17,208 bases of DNA from an uncultured Pseudorhodobacter sp. (lineage in GTDB: Bacteria; Pseudomonadota; Alphaproteobacteria; Rhodobacterales; Rhodobacteraceae). Position 1 is the stretch's first letter. Each line of letters starts with the position of its first letter. Positions 6,449 to 13,991 of this stretch are shown one piece after another. The notes below the pieces were generated by a model, which saw only the letters and a program-made list of their open reading frames with translations, was not told where the DNA came from and ran no database searches. The stretch lies in the NCBI GenBank assembly GCA_945952425.1, contig CAMFIX010000015.1, forward strand, positions 1 through 17,208. Direction: 5' to 3'. Position numbers and translations under genes: made by a program.

Positions 6449-8599
6449 GTGGCACAATCGCAACGCTTCATCCGCCTTCTGACCAGCACGGCCCTGGCGC
6501 TTATGGCGAGCGCGTCGGCTGCAGAGATGCGGCCCTCGGTCAATATGATTGGCAACACCGGCCTGATCGACATGCCTTCCGGAGAGATGCAGCCCGACGG
6601 CTTCCTCACGCTGGACAAATCGGTGATGGGGCCGATCTTCCGCTATGCCCTGGCCTTCCAGTTCACCCCGCGGCTGACCGGCACCTTCCGTTACATCGGC
6701 ATCCGCAACTGGAACGACCGTTTCTGTCCGCCCGATTGCGACGGCGTCAACGGGTTCGACACCTATTACGACCGCAACTTCGACGTCAGCTACCAGATCC
6801 TGACCGAGGGGCGCTATCGCCCCGCCCTGACCATCGGCCTGCAGGATTTCGCCGGCACCGGGATCAACTCGGCCGAATATGTCGCCGCGACCAAGACCTT
6901 CGGCGGGCGGCTGAAGGTGACGGCGGGCCTGGGTTTCGGCCGGCTCGGTAGTTACGACCCGCTCTTCTCGCTCGGCACCCGACCGAAGGTCAACCTCGGC
7001 AATGGCGGCAAGCCCAACCCCAACCAGTGGTTCCGCGGCGATGCGGCTTTGTTCGGCGGGCTGGAATATGCCGTCAACGACAAGTGGACGGCCAAGGTCG
7101 AATATTCCTCGGACGATTACCGCGAGGAGGCCGGCATCCGCGGCACCTTCGACCGGGCGAGCCCGGTGAATTTCGGCGTCGAATACCACCCGAACGAGAC
7201 GTTCCGTTTTGGCGCCTATTACATGTACGGCAACCAGATCGCGCTGAACCTCGCGATCTCGGTCAACCCGGCACAAAGGCCCGCCGGTAACGTTCGCGGC
7301 CCGGCGCCCTATCCGGTTCTGGACCGCCCCTCGCCCCAAGCCAACCCGGGAGCCTGGGTCACAGGCTGGACAGAAAACGCTGGCACAAACGCCAACCTAT
7401 TGACTGCGCTTCAAAATTATCTGGATCGCGACTTTGGCGTCAAGGCCGAATCGCTGGACGTGACTGGCAACACGGTGCAGGTGCGCTATCGCAGCACGGC
7501 TTATGATGCCCCCTCGCAGGCCATGGGCCGCATCTCGCGAGCGCTGACCTATGTCATGCCAGCCACAATCGAGGTCTTCGAGCTGGTCCCGCTGGTCAAG
7601 GGAATGGCGGCGGCCAAGGTGGTGATATACCGCAGCAATCTCGAAAAGCTGGAGGGCACGCTGGGCGAAGGCTCGGCATTGCTAGTGCGCAGTCGGATCG
7701 AGGACAGCGGCGCTGCGCCCGCCGGTTTGACCCGGAACACCGGCCTTTACCCCCTGTTCTACTGGGGGCTGGAGCCCGCAACGCAAAGTCGGCTGTTCGA
7801 TCCAGGCGATCCGCTGCAGGTCGATCTCGGCTTGCGGGCCACCGCCTCGTATGAGGTTGCTCCCGGCCTGATCTTTTCAGGCACGCTACTGCAGATGCTG
7901 ACACACAACATTACGTCCAGGCCCGATCCCACATTTTCGCCGCTCCCGCCGGTTCGGTCCTCGTCCAGCAGCTATCAGGAGGTGAAGTCTCCGGCCATCG
8001 AGAACCTGACTGCTGCCTATTATGCCCGTTTGGCGCCCGCGCTTTATGGTCGCATCACCGCTGGCTACTTGGAGCGCATGTATGGTGGCATTTCGGCAGA
8101 GATGCTTTGGCGTCCGGAAGGGCGTCCCTGGGCCCTGGGCGTCGAGGCGAACTATGTGGCGCAGCGGGATACCGATAGTATGTTCGGCGTCGGTCAGTTC
8201 GACTATCGCGTTGCGACCGGGCATGTGTCGGGCTACCTGAAGCTTGCGCGTGGCTATGATCTTCAGCTCGACGTCGGCCGCTATCTCGCGCGGGATATCG
8301 GCGCGACGTTGACGCTGACGCGCGAGTTCGCCAATGGCTGGCGGGTCGGCGGTTTCGCGACGCTCACCAACGTTTCGGCGAAGAACTTCGGCGAAGGCTC
8401 CTTTGACAAGGGCATTTTCCTGGAGATTCCGATCAACTGGATGGTGGGCCGCCCGAGCCAGGCGACGCGCTCGTTGGTGCTCCGTCCGATCCTGCGCGAC
8501 GGCGGGGCGCGAGTTTTCGTACCGAATCGGCTGTATCCGCTTCTGAAGGACTATGACGAAAGAGGGATCGTCTCGGATTGGGATCGGGTATGGAAATGA
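6449..8599 (+). CDS. yjbH: YjbH-family outer-membrane exopolysaccharide protein (716 aa)
   Basis: A signal peptide (1-25, cleavage after SASAA) is followed by a YjbH-type opening: NMIGNTGLIDMPSGEMQPDG (32-51), then GLQDFAGTGINSAEYVAATK (130-149). Alternating aromatic/hydrophobic strands suggest beta-barrel segments at about 50-270 and 480-690. They flank an alpha/beta stretch (about 312-420) beginning with a helix NLLTALQNYL. Cys93 and Cys97 may form a disulfide. YjbH/GfcD proteins are outer-membrane components linked to group 4 capsule and exopolysaccharide export; the exact role here is inferred. GTG 6449 is chosen because GAGAGG (6436-6441) lies seven bases upstream and the signal peptide starts there. 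The 3' part, from about 7330, looks less GC-rich and uses more A/T-ending codons than the 5' part. The stop overlaps the lipoprotein gene start. Confidence 0.87.
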   Translation: MAQSQRFIRLLTSTALALMASASAAEMRPSVNMIGNTGLIDMPSGEMQPDGFLTLDKSVMGPIFRYALAFQFTPRLTGTFRYIGIRNWNDRFCPPDCDGVNGFDTYYDRNFDVSYQILTEGRYRPALTIGLQDFAGTGINSAEYVAATKTFGGRLKVTAGLGFGRLGSYDPLFSLGTRPKVNLGNGGKPNPNQWFRGDAALFGGLEYAVNDKWTAKVEYSSDDYREEAGIRGTFDRASPVNFGVEYHPNETFRFGAYYMYGNQIALNLAISVNPAQRPAGNVRGPAPYPVLDRPSPQANPGAWVTGWTENAGTNANLLTALQNYLDRDFGVKAESLDVTGNTVQVRYRSTAYDAPSQAMGRISRALTYVMPATIEVFELVPLVKGMAAAKVVIYRSNLEKLEGTLGEGSALLVRSRIEDSGAAPAGLTRNTGLYPLFYWGLEPATQSRLFDPGDPLQVDLGLRATASYEVAPGLIFSGTLLQMLTHNITSRPDPTFSPLPPVRSSSSSYQEVKSPAIENLTAAYYARLAPALYGRITAGYLERMYGGISAEMLWRPEGRPWALGVEANYVAQRDTDSMFGVGQFDYRVATGHVSGYLKLARGYDLQLDVGRYLARDIGATLTLTREFANGWRVGGFATLTNVSAKNFGEGSFDKGIFLEIPINWMVGRPSQATRSLVLRPILRDGGARVFVPNRLYPLLKDYDERGIVSDWDRVWK

Positions 8600-9261
8600 G
8601 ATCTGTGTCGGCCGTAAAGATCTTGTTCGCAGTCCTCGTCCTGCTGCATGGATGTGGCAATTCAAGTGATGTGATCACCGCGGGCGCGTCTTTTGGACGA
8701 ATCAGTGGGGCCGGTGTCTCTGGTGCGAATCGAGACGCAAGCCAGCCCGAAAGTCTGCGCGCGGCGCTCGAAGCGGATGGGAAGCCGGTCATCAGCGTGA
8801 CTGTGCCGAGCCTGAACTACACCGCCCTGATGGCGCATTATTACCCCGGCCACTTTGGCGCGATGGTCTGGTCCAGCATGACATACGAGACCGTGGCACT
8901 GCGCGACGGCATCGTGACCCAGACGCGTGGTTTCGGTCGCGACATCATGGCCAGTCAAACTCCCGGGCTTGCCCAGATTCGGGCTACCTCTGGCGGTTTT
9001 CACCGAGTTTACGAGTATCTGGATGGGGACGATCAGGCCATTCAGGTCAACTACGACTGCGATTTCGTATCCTCAGGCTCTGAGGCCGTCATCGTTCTGG
9101 GCCGGTCTTACCAAACGCACAAAGTCACGGAGCGCTGCTCCAGCCCGTCGTTCCACTTCGACAACATCTATTGGATAGATGGCAGCGGAAAAATCAGGCA
9201 ATCTTCACAACTTTTGGCGCCCGGCTTGGACTCGATGCTGATACAGTCCATAATAGACTGA
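8590..9261 (+). CDS. yjbF: YjbF/GfcB-family group 4 capsule lipoprotein (223 aa)
   Basis: A lipoprotein signal ends in LHGC (19-22); His at -2 is unusual, but the hydrophobic core and lone Cys fit. The mature part has the family pattern: VTVPSLNYTALM, then a repeat-like ETVALRDGIVTQTRGFGRDI (about 99-118), then an FHFDNIYWIDGSGKIRQSSQ closing region resembling the YWVD-x-G-x-I/V-x-KSRQ signature of YjbF/GfcB/YmcC. Two further cysteines in the C-terminal half could pair. ATG 8590 has GGGA six bases upstream; ATG 8596 would give the classical ATGA overlap with the yjbH stop, two residues shorter. YjbF-type lipoproteins are encoded with YjbH in the yjbEFGH/gfcABCD operons. The function in polysaccharide secretion is known genetically, not enzymatically. 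Confidence 0.82.
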   Translation: MEMRSVSAVKILFAVLVLLHGCGNSSDVITAGASFGRISGAGVSGANRDASQPESLRAALEADGKPVISVTVPSLNYTALMAHYYPGHFGAMVWSSMTYETVALRDGIVTQTRGFGRDIMASQTPGLAQIRATSGGFHRVYEYLDGDDQAIQVNYDCDFVSSGSEAVIVLGRSYQTHKVTERCSSPSFHFDNIYWIDGSGKIRQSSQLLAPGLDSMLIQSIID

Positions 9262-9336
9262 ATTTTTGCGATACGGCTTATCAAGTCTCGTCCGACATGG
9301 TAGGGTTGTAGGCGGTAGATTATGAGGAGAGTGTCC

Positions 9337-9660
9337 ATGAAGAAGCTAGTTGGCGTGGCCATGGTGGTTATGCTTGCTTCGTCGTCGTTGTTTGCCCAGA
9401 CGACTCCCCCGGCCCCGCAAGGCCAAACCCCGCCGACATCGAATGCTCCTAGTGCCGTAGTAATCGGTGGTGGCGTGATTCCGCCGGTGGCGCTGGCGGT
9501 TTTGCCCTTACTGTTGGTCGGCCTTGCTGGCGGCGGCGGCAAGTCAGGCGGTGGTACATGCAAGTTGCCGGTTGCGTCGCAGTGCAGCGGTGGCGGTGGC
9601 GGGGGCGGGGGCGGGGGCGGGGTTGGCAGCACGACAAGTGCCGCCACTACTACCAATTAA
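9337..9660 (+). CDS. Small secreted Gly/Thr-rich protein, probable YjbE/GfcA counterpart (107 aa)
   Basis: A signal peptide (1-20, ending SSSLFA) precedes a Pro/Gln/Thr-rich segment (21-38), a hydrophobic stretch (41-64: VVIGGGVIPPVALAVLPLLL), then Gly-rich sequence with Cys75 and Cys83, eleven consecutive glycines (85-95) and a Ser/Thr tail ending TTTN. ATG 9337 is chosen over ATG 9322 because AGGAGA (9325-9330) is ideally spaced and the signal peptide begins MKK. It follows yjbF by 75 bases and is last before a strong terminator. E. coli YjbE and GfcA, also encoded beside YjbF/YjbH relatives, share the general plan (signal peptide, hydrophobic Gly/Ala middle, Thr-rich tail), but I see no clear residue-level alignment and they lack this cysteine pair. 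Homology is therefore a hypothesis; the gene itself is well supported. Confidence 0.72.
   Translation: MKKLVGVAMVVMLASSSLFAQTTPPAPQGQTPPTSNAPSAVVIGGGVIPPVALAVLPLLLVGLAGGGGKSGGGTCKLPVASQCSGGGGGGGGGGGVGSTTSAATTTN
9601..9622 (+). repeat. GGGGGC hexamer repeat with G-quadruplex potential
   Basis: Four consecutive G-runs (5, 5, 5, 4) are separated by single C residues on the coding strand, inside the polyglycine codons of the small secreted protein gene. Loops of one base favour a very stable quadruplex in DNA or mRNA. Hexamer unit gain or loss would add or remove two glycines without a frameshift. Confidence 0.75.
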
Positions 9661-9681
9661 TCATCTTACCGGCTCAAGTAA

Positions 9682-9727
9682 TAATCTCACAAGCGCATTT
9701 GGTGCGCTTGTGAGATTAATGGTTTTT
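9682..9727 (+). terminator. Strong hairpin terminator after the yjbH-yjbF-small protein cluster
   Basis: A perfect 16-bp stem (9682-9697 with 9703-9718) with loop TTTGG is followed after four bases by T5 (9723-9727). The GC-rich part is at the loop end (GCGCA/TGCGC). It starts 21 bases after the stop of the small protein gene and ends nine bases before the TTG start of the YihY gene. That closeness leaves no obvious room for a YihY promoter downstream of it. Confidence 0.78.
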
Positions 9728-9735
9728 GGTGAGCT

Positions 9736-10584
9736 TTGACACTGAGCAAATGGACCCGTTGGCTTCCCCTGCCGCCGTCCTGGATCGCCTCGGGCCTGAA
9801 CCTCTATCGCCGGATCGAGCAGGCCGAGCTTAGCCTGATTTCTGCCGGTGTGGCCTTCTTCGGCTTTCTTGCGCTGTTCCCGGCCACCGCGGTTTTCATC
9901 GCGGTCTGGGGCGCGCTGTCCGATCCCGCGATCATCGAGGCGCAGGTCGATCTGCTCCGCCCGGTCCTGCCGCCCGACGCGCTGAGCCTGGTGCACACCC
10001 AGGTCCGCGCGCTGGTTGCGGTCAGCGGGGCGCCTTTGGGGTGGGCGACGGCCTTTTCGACCTTTTTGGCGCTGTGGTCGGCGCGGGCCGGGGTCGCGGC
10101 GCTGATCCGCGGGCTGAACGCCATCCACCGCCTGCCGAATCGCACCTCGGGCCATCACCAGCTGCAGGCGATGATGCTGACCCTGGCGCTGATCGGTCTG
10201 GCGCTGGCGGCGATGCTGGCGACGGTCGTCGCGCCCCTGGTCATCGGCGCGCTGCCCTTGCCCGGCGATGACGCGACGCTGTTGCACCGCGCCAACCTGG
10301 CGCTGGGCGTGGTGCTGGTGGTGATCTCGATCTCGCTGGCCTATCGCTTCGGCCCCAACCACCGGAGGCCGCCGCGGCTGTTCACGCCGGGGCTGGCGGT
10401 CGCCGTCGGGCTCTGGGCCCTGGCGGCGCGGGGCTTCATGATCTATCTCGCGAATTTTCCCAGCTATAACAAGGTCTACGGCACGATCGGCGCCGTGGTC
10501 ATCCTGCTGATGTGGCTCTACGCCAGCGCCTTTTCGGTGCTGCTGGGCGCCGCCGTCGATGCCGAGACGCAGCGCCGTCAGTAG
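9736..10584 (+). CDS. YihY/BrkB-family inner-membrane protein (282 aa)
   Basis: This is a polytopic membrane protein of the YihY/virulence factor BrkB family. After a cytoplasmic start come ISAGVAFFGFLALFPATAVFIAVWG (35-59), a helix around 103-115, hydrophobic segments at about 145-172, 186-203 and 217-233, and the family's closing signature YGTIGAVVILLMWLYASAFSVLLGA (248-272). Length and motifs match intact members. The molecular function is not established; the old RNase BN label for this family was a misassignment. The start is TTG 9736: the frame has TGA at 9730-9732 just upstream and no ATG or GTG before the first membrane segment. GGTGAG (9728-9733) is close, at about two bases, which is tight. 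The stop overlaps the tamB stop by a few bases (convergent), with no terminator between them. Confidence 0.87.
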   Translation: MTLSKWTRWLPLPPSWIASGLNLYRRIEQAELSLISAGVAFFGFLALFPATAVFIAVWGALSDPAIIEAQVDLLRPVLPPDALSLVHTQVRALVAVSGAPLGWATAFSTFLALWSARAGVAALIRGLNAIHRLPNRTSGHHQLQAMMLTLALIGLALAAMLATVVAPLVIGALPLPGDDATLLHRANLALGVVLVVISISLAYRFGPNHRRPPRLFTPGLAVAVGLWALAARGFMIYLANFPSYNKVYGTIGAVVILLMWLYASAFSVLLGAAVDAETQRRQ

Positions 10585-13500
10585 TCCTTCTTCAGGAACA
10601 CCCCGGCGCCCGAGTTGCCATCGGTATCGACCTGCGCCTTCAGCGTGATGTGGCGGGCGACATCCAGGTTGAGGCTGACCTCGCTCTTGCCGTCGCTGTC
10701 GACGGTGACCTCGGAATAAAGCTTCTCGCTCAGATATTTGCCCGCCGTCAAACTGCCGCCGCCATTGGCGTTGGTCTGGACGTCCAGGTTATCCAGCCCG
10801 GTTTTCGACCGGATTTTCCCCAGCATCCCCTCGCCGCCCTTGCCCGCCAAGGTCGCCACGGCCGAGGCGAGTTGCGCCGCCTGGAAGGCCGAGATCGTCT
10901 CCAGCCCACGGCCGAACAGCAGCTGCGCGAGGACTTCTTCCTGCGGCAGGGCCGGGGAGGAGGAGAAGGTCACCTCCGGCGCAGTGGCGGGCCCGTCCAC
11001 CGTGACCGTCGCGGTGATGTCGCTGGCATCGACCGAGGCCACGACATGCACCATCGGCACCAAGGCGCCCTGCAGGTCGAGATTGGCCTCGGACAGGGTC
11101 AGACGGCGGCCCAGAATGTCCATCCGGCCGCGCAACAGGCTGAAACCGCCCTGCGGCACGATGGCATTGGTCGAGCCGGTCAGCGTCAACCCGCCCCCCA
11201 GCTCGGCATCCAGACCCCGGCCGCGCAGAAAGACCTGGTTCGGCGCGTTGATCCGCAGGGCAAGGCCATAGCCGGGGCCCGCGGCGCCAGAGCTCGTGCC
11301 CTCGCCCGCCGTCGCGCGGGCGCGGGTGGCGCGCACATCGGCGCTGTCGCCGCGATGCGTCAACCCGCTCAGCGCCGCACTGGCGGGCAGGGACGAAGGG
11401 ATGCGCAGTTCCGTCCGCCCGAGCGCCAGCGTCCCCGCGATCTGGGCGCCGCCCAAAGCCGGGCCCTTGAAACTCATCGTGCCGCCCACCGTCGTCTCAT
11501 ACAGCTGCGGATCGCGCAGTTTGACCGCGTTCAGCGTGATCGCAAGGTCGGCCGCATAGGGCGCCGAGAGGCCGACGCCCCCCGTCACCCGCGCCGATCC
11601 GCCGGTCGAAACCTGCGCCTGGCCCGTCAGGCTCGCCCGCCCGCTCGCCAGCTGCACCGCGGCAGTCATCCCCGTCAGGCCGAAGGGCAGCGAAGGGTCG
11701 GCAAAGCGCCCGTCGCTCAGCTGGACCGAGCCGCTGAGGCCCGACAAGGCCAGCGCATTCAGCACCAGGTCAAAGCGCAGCCCGCCCGACACCGAGCGCG
11801 GCCGCAGGAAAGGGTTGGCCAAGGCTGCGGCGCCGGTGCCCTTGGCGGTCAGCCGCGTCTGCGCGCCGAGCGTGCCTGCGACCGTCGCCGCAATCTGGCC
11901 CGGGCCTTTCACGGCCAGGTCCAGACTCACCGCATCCTTCCAGCCGGCCTTGCCCGTCAAGGTCACCGGCCCGGGGAACTCCGGCACGAAAAGCCCCAGG
12001 TTCGCCAGCCGGGCCTGCACCGCCAGCGCCTCCAGCGGGCCTTGCGCGCTGGCCGTCAGCTGGTCGGTCTTCAGGTCGAAGGCCTGCAAGGTCACCTGCG
12101 TGCCCGCCACCTGCGCGGCCAGTTTCACCGAGGAATCCCCGGCCAACAGCCGGTCGGCGTCGGGCTGGCCGATGCCGAGCCCCTGGCCCGTCGCGCTGGC
12201 CTCGATCACCGCATTCTCCGGCGTGCCGGTGACATGCAGGTCCGCCGAAATCGCGCCCTTGCGGCCGATGACCGACAAATCCTCCAGCGCGACATGGCCG
12301 GAAAGGTCGCTGCCCGCCGTCGCGATCTTGCCCTTCAAGTCGGCGGTCAGGCCTCCGGCGGTCGCCTGGAACTGCCGCAGGGTCAACCCGGTCTCGTCGC
12401 GCAGGGCCGAGACGGCAATGCGGCTGTCGGCCTTCAAGAGCGCGTCGGCCTCGGCCTGGCCCACGGCCAAGGCGCGGCCGATCAGGTTGCCGGTCAGATC
12501 GAAGGCGCCGGAAAAGGCATTGGCGCTGCCGGTCAGGTCGAACCTCACGGTGCCGGAAAGCCCGGGCCGATAGCCGGAAAGCCGGGCAAGATCATCGACA
12601 TGGCCGGTCGCCTGGCCTTCGAAGCCGCCGTCCAGGGTGATATGACCCAAGGTCGTCACCGCCAGCCCCGGCGCGGTGAGGCTGAGGTTCTGCACGCTCA
12701 GCCCCTTGTCGTCGCGGTGGAAGGCCGCCGCGGCGGTCAGGGTGCTGCCCAATGCCTGGGCCAAAGTCGGGTCGGTCGGCGCGAGGCCGAGCGCCGTCAT
12801 CCGCGCCGTGCCGTCGAAGGTGTTCTCGGCCAGGTCGCCCTCGGCCTGCAGCGCGATATGGCCGGCGTTCAGGCTGGGGGTCACCAGCCCGTCCAGCGCG
12901 GCGGTCAGGCTCCACCCGGCGCCTTGCGTCGCATCATGCGCCAGGCGGAAGGTGCCGCTGGCGACGCTGACCGGGGTCGACAGCGGCAGGGTGACCGGCC
13001 CGCTGCCGGTGCCGAGCTTGGCGGTGATGTCCAAAAGCTCCGGTCGGCCAGAGGGCGCGAACCGCGCCTTGCCGTCCAGGGTGATCGCGGCGGCCTGGAT
13101 GGCCAGCGTGTCGAGGCTGAGACCCTCCGGCCCCTGCGCGCCTTTGACCTGCAAGGCGACATTCGGGCCGAAGAAGGCGGCATATTGCGGCAGGAAGACC
13201 GGCGTCGGATCGCCCGCCAGCAAGGCCGAAAAGGCGCCGTCCTTCAGCGTGACCAACCCGCCAAGCCGCGTCGCGCCATCGGTGGCAAGGTTCACTTGCG
13301 CGGTGAAATCGCTCAGCGGCCCGCTGCCCGCGATCTTCAGACTGGTGGCTGGCGCCCCCGGCACGCCGAGCTTCTTCGCCGCGATCCCGCCCGCACCCTC
13401 GGCCGCATCGAGGTTCAGCGACAACGCCTTGTCGGCATTGCCATAGCTCGCCGCCAGCGTCACATGCCCGTCGCGGTCCAGCCGTTTCAGGTCCAGATGC

Positions 13501-13991
13501 GCCGATCCATTGCCGCCGTCCAGCGTCAGGTCGGCGGAGAGGCTCGCGATGACATCCTCGCCCAGAACGCCCGGCCCCAGGTGGATCTTCGGCGCCGAAA
13601 CGCCCGAGATGGCGACAGAGACCGGCAGCTCCGGCAGGGCGAACGGCTTGGCCTCGGGGGAGGCGGTCGCTTGCGAGGCGGGCAGGCGGGCGAGGTCGAT
13701 TTCTTCGGCGGCCAGCGCATTGACCTCGACATGGCCGGACAGAAGCGCGCTGCGGCTCCAGTCCAGGGTCACGTTCTTCAGGGTCAGCCAGACCCCCTGG
13801 TCGTCGGCGATGGTCAGCTGGGTGAGGCTGGCCTGCGAGGACAAGGCGCCTTGGAACCCCTCGATCTCGACCCGCCGCCCGGCGCCGGAGAGGTTGTCTT
13901 GCAGCCAGTTGACCAGCCAGCCCTTGTCCTCGGCGGCATCGGCCAAGGCCATCGTGGGCGCGAACATCAGAAGGCAAAGGAGTTTCCGCAT
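10578..13991 (-). CDS. tamB: Translocation and assembly module protein TamB (1137 aa)
   Basis: TamB is the periplasm-spanning partner of TamA, an AsmA-like protein implicated in outer-membrane protein assembly and lipid transport between membranes. The N-terminus has a short hydrophobic segment ending in LA at 16-17 before DAAEDKGW. A long array of beta-rich, Gly/Ala/Thr/Leu-rich repeats forms most of the chain. The C-terminal TamB/DUF490 domain occupies roughly the last 330 residues, with VTVDGPATAPEVTFSSSP, LPQEEVLAQLLFGRG and a closing GVFLKKDY that are characteristic of the family. Length is within the alphaproteobacterial range. The ATG shares one base with the tamA stop (TGATG at 13989-13993), so translation is coupled. 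A long frame open on the opposite strand over this gene is a codon-bias artefact. Confidence 0.94.
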   Translation of the reverse strand: MRKLLCLLMFAPTMALADAAEDKGWLVNWLQDNLSGAGRRVEIEGFQGALSSQASLTQLTIADDQGVWLTLKNVTLDWSRSALLSGHVEVNALAAEEIDLARLPASQATASPEAKPFALPELPVSVAISGVSAPKIHLGPGVLGEDVIASLSADLTLDGGNGSAHLDLKRLDRDGHVTLAASYGNADKALSLNLDAAEGAGGIAAKKLGVPGAPATSLKIAGSGPLSDFTAQVNLATDGATRLGGLVTLKDGAFSALLAGDPTPVFLPQYAAFFGPNVALQVKGAQGPEGLSLDTLAIQAAAITLDGKARFAPSGRPELLDITAKLGTGSGPVTLPLSTPVSVASGTFRLAHDATQGAGWSLTAALDGLVTPSLNAGHIALQAEGDLAENTFDGTARMTALGLAPTDPTLAQALGSTLTAAAAFHRDDKGLSVQNLSLTAPGLAVTTLGHITLDGGFEGQATGHVDDLARLSGYRPGLSGTVRFDLTGSANAFSGAFDLTGNLIGRALAVGQAEADALLKADSRIAVSALRDETGLTLRQFQATAGGLTADLKGKIATAGSDLSGHVALEDLSVIGRKGAISADLHVTGTPENAVIEASATGQGLGIGQPDADRLLAGDSSVKLAAQVAGTQVTLQAFDLKTDQLTASAQGPLEALAVQARLANLGLFVPEFPGPVTLTGKAGWKDAVSLDLAVKGPGQIAATVAGTLGAQTRLTAKGTGAAALANPFLRPRSVSGGLRFDLVLNALALSGLSGSVQLSDGRFADPSLPFGLTGMTAAVQLASGRASLTGQAQVSTGGSARVTGGVGLSAPYAADLAITLNAVKLRDPQLYETTVGGTMSFKGPALGGAQIAGTLALGRTELRIPSSLPASAALSGLTHRGDSADVRATRARATAGEGTSSGAAGPGYGLALRINAPNQVFLRGRGLDAELGGGLTLTGSTNAIVPQGGFSLLRGRMDILGRRLTLSEANLDLQGALVPMVHVVASVDASDITATVTVDGPATAPEVTFSSSPALPQEEVLAQLLFGRGLETISAFQAAQLASAVATLAGKGGEGMLGKIRSKTGLDNLDVQTNANGGGSLTAGKYLSEKLYSEVTVDSDGKSEVSLNLDVARHITLKAQVDTDGNSGAGVFLKKDY

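Noticed and set aside
9168..9656. - strand open frame with a polyproline run opposite the small secreted gene
   Set aside because: The proline run is only the antisense of the glycine codons. It has no ribosome-binding site or signal sequence, whereas the + strand frame has both.
9682..9718. The 16-bp perfect inverted repeat as a mobile-element end or attachment site
   Set aside because: A single hairpin with a T-run right after an operon is better explained as a terminator. No transposase, integrase or second copy is present in the window.
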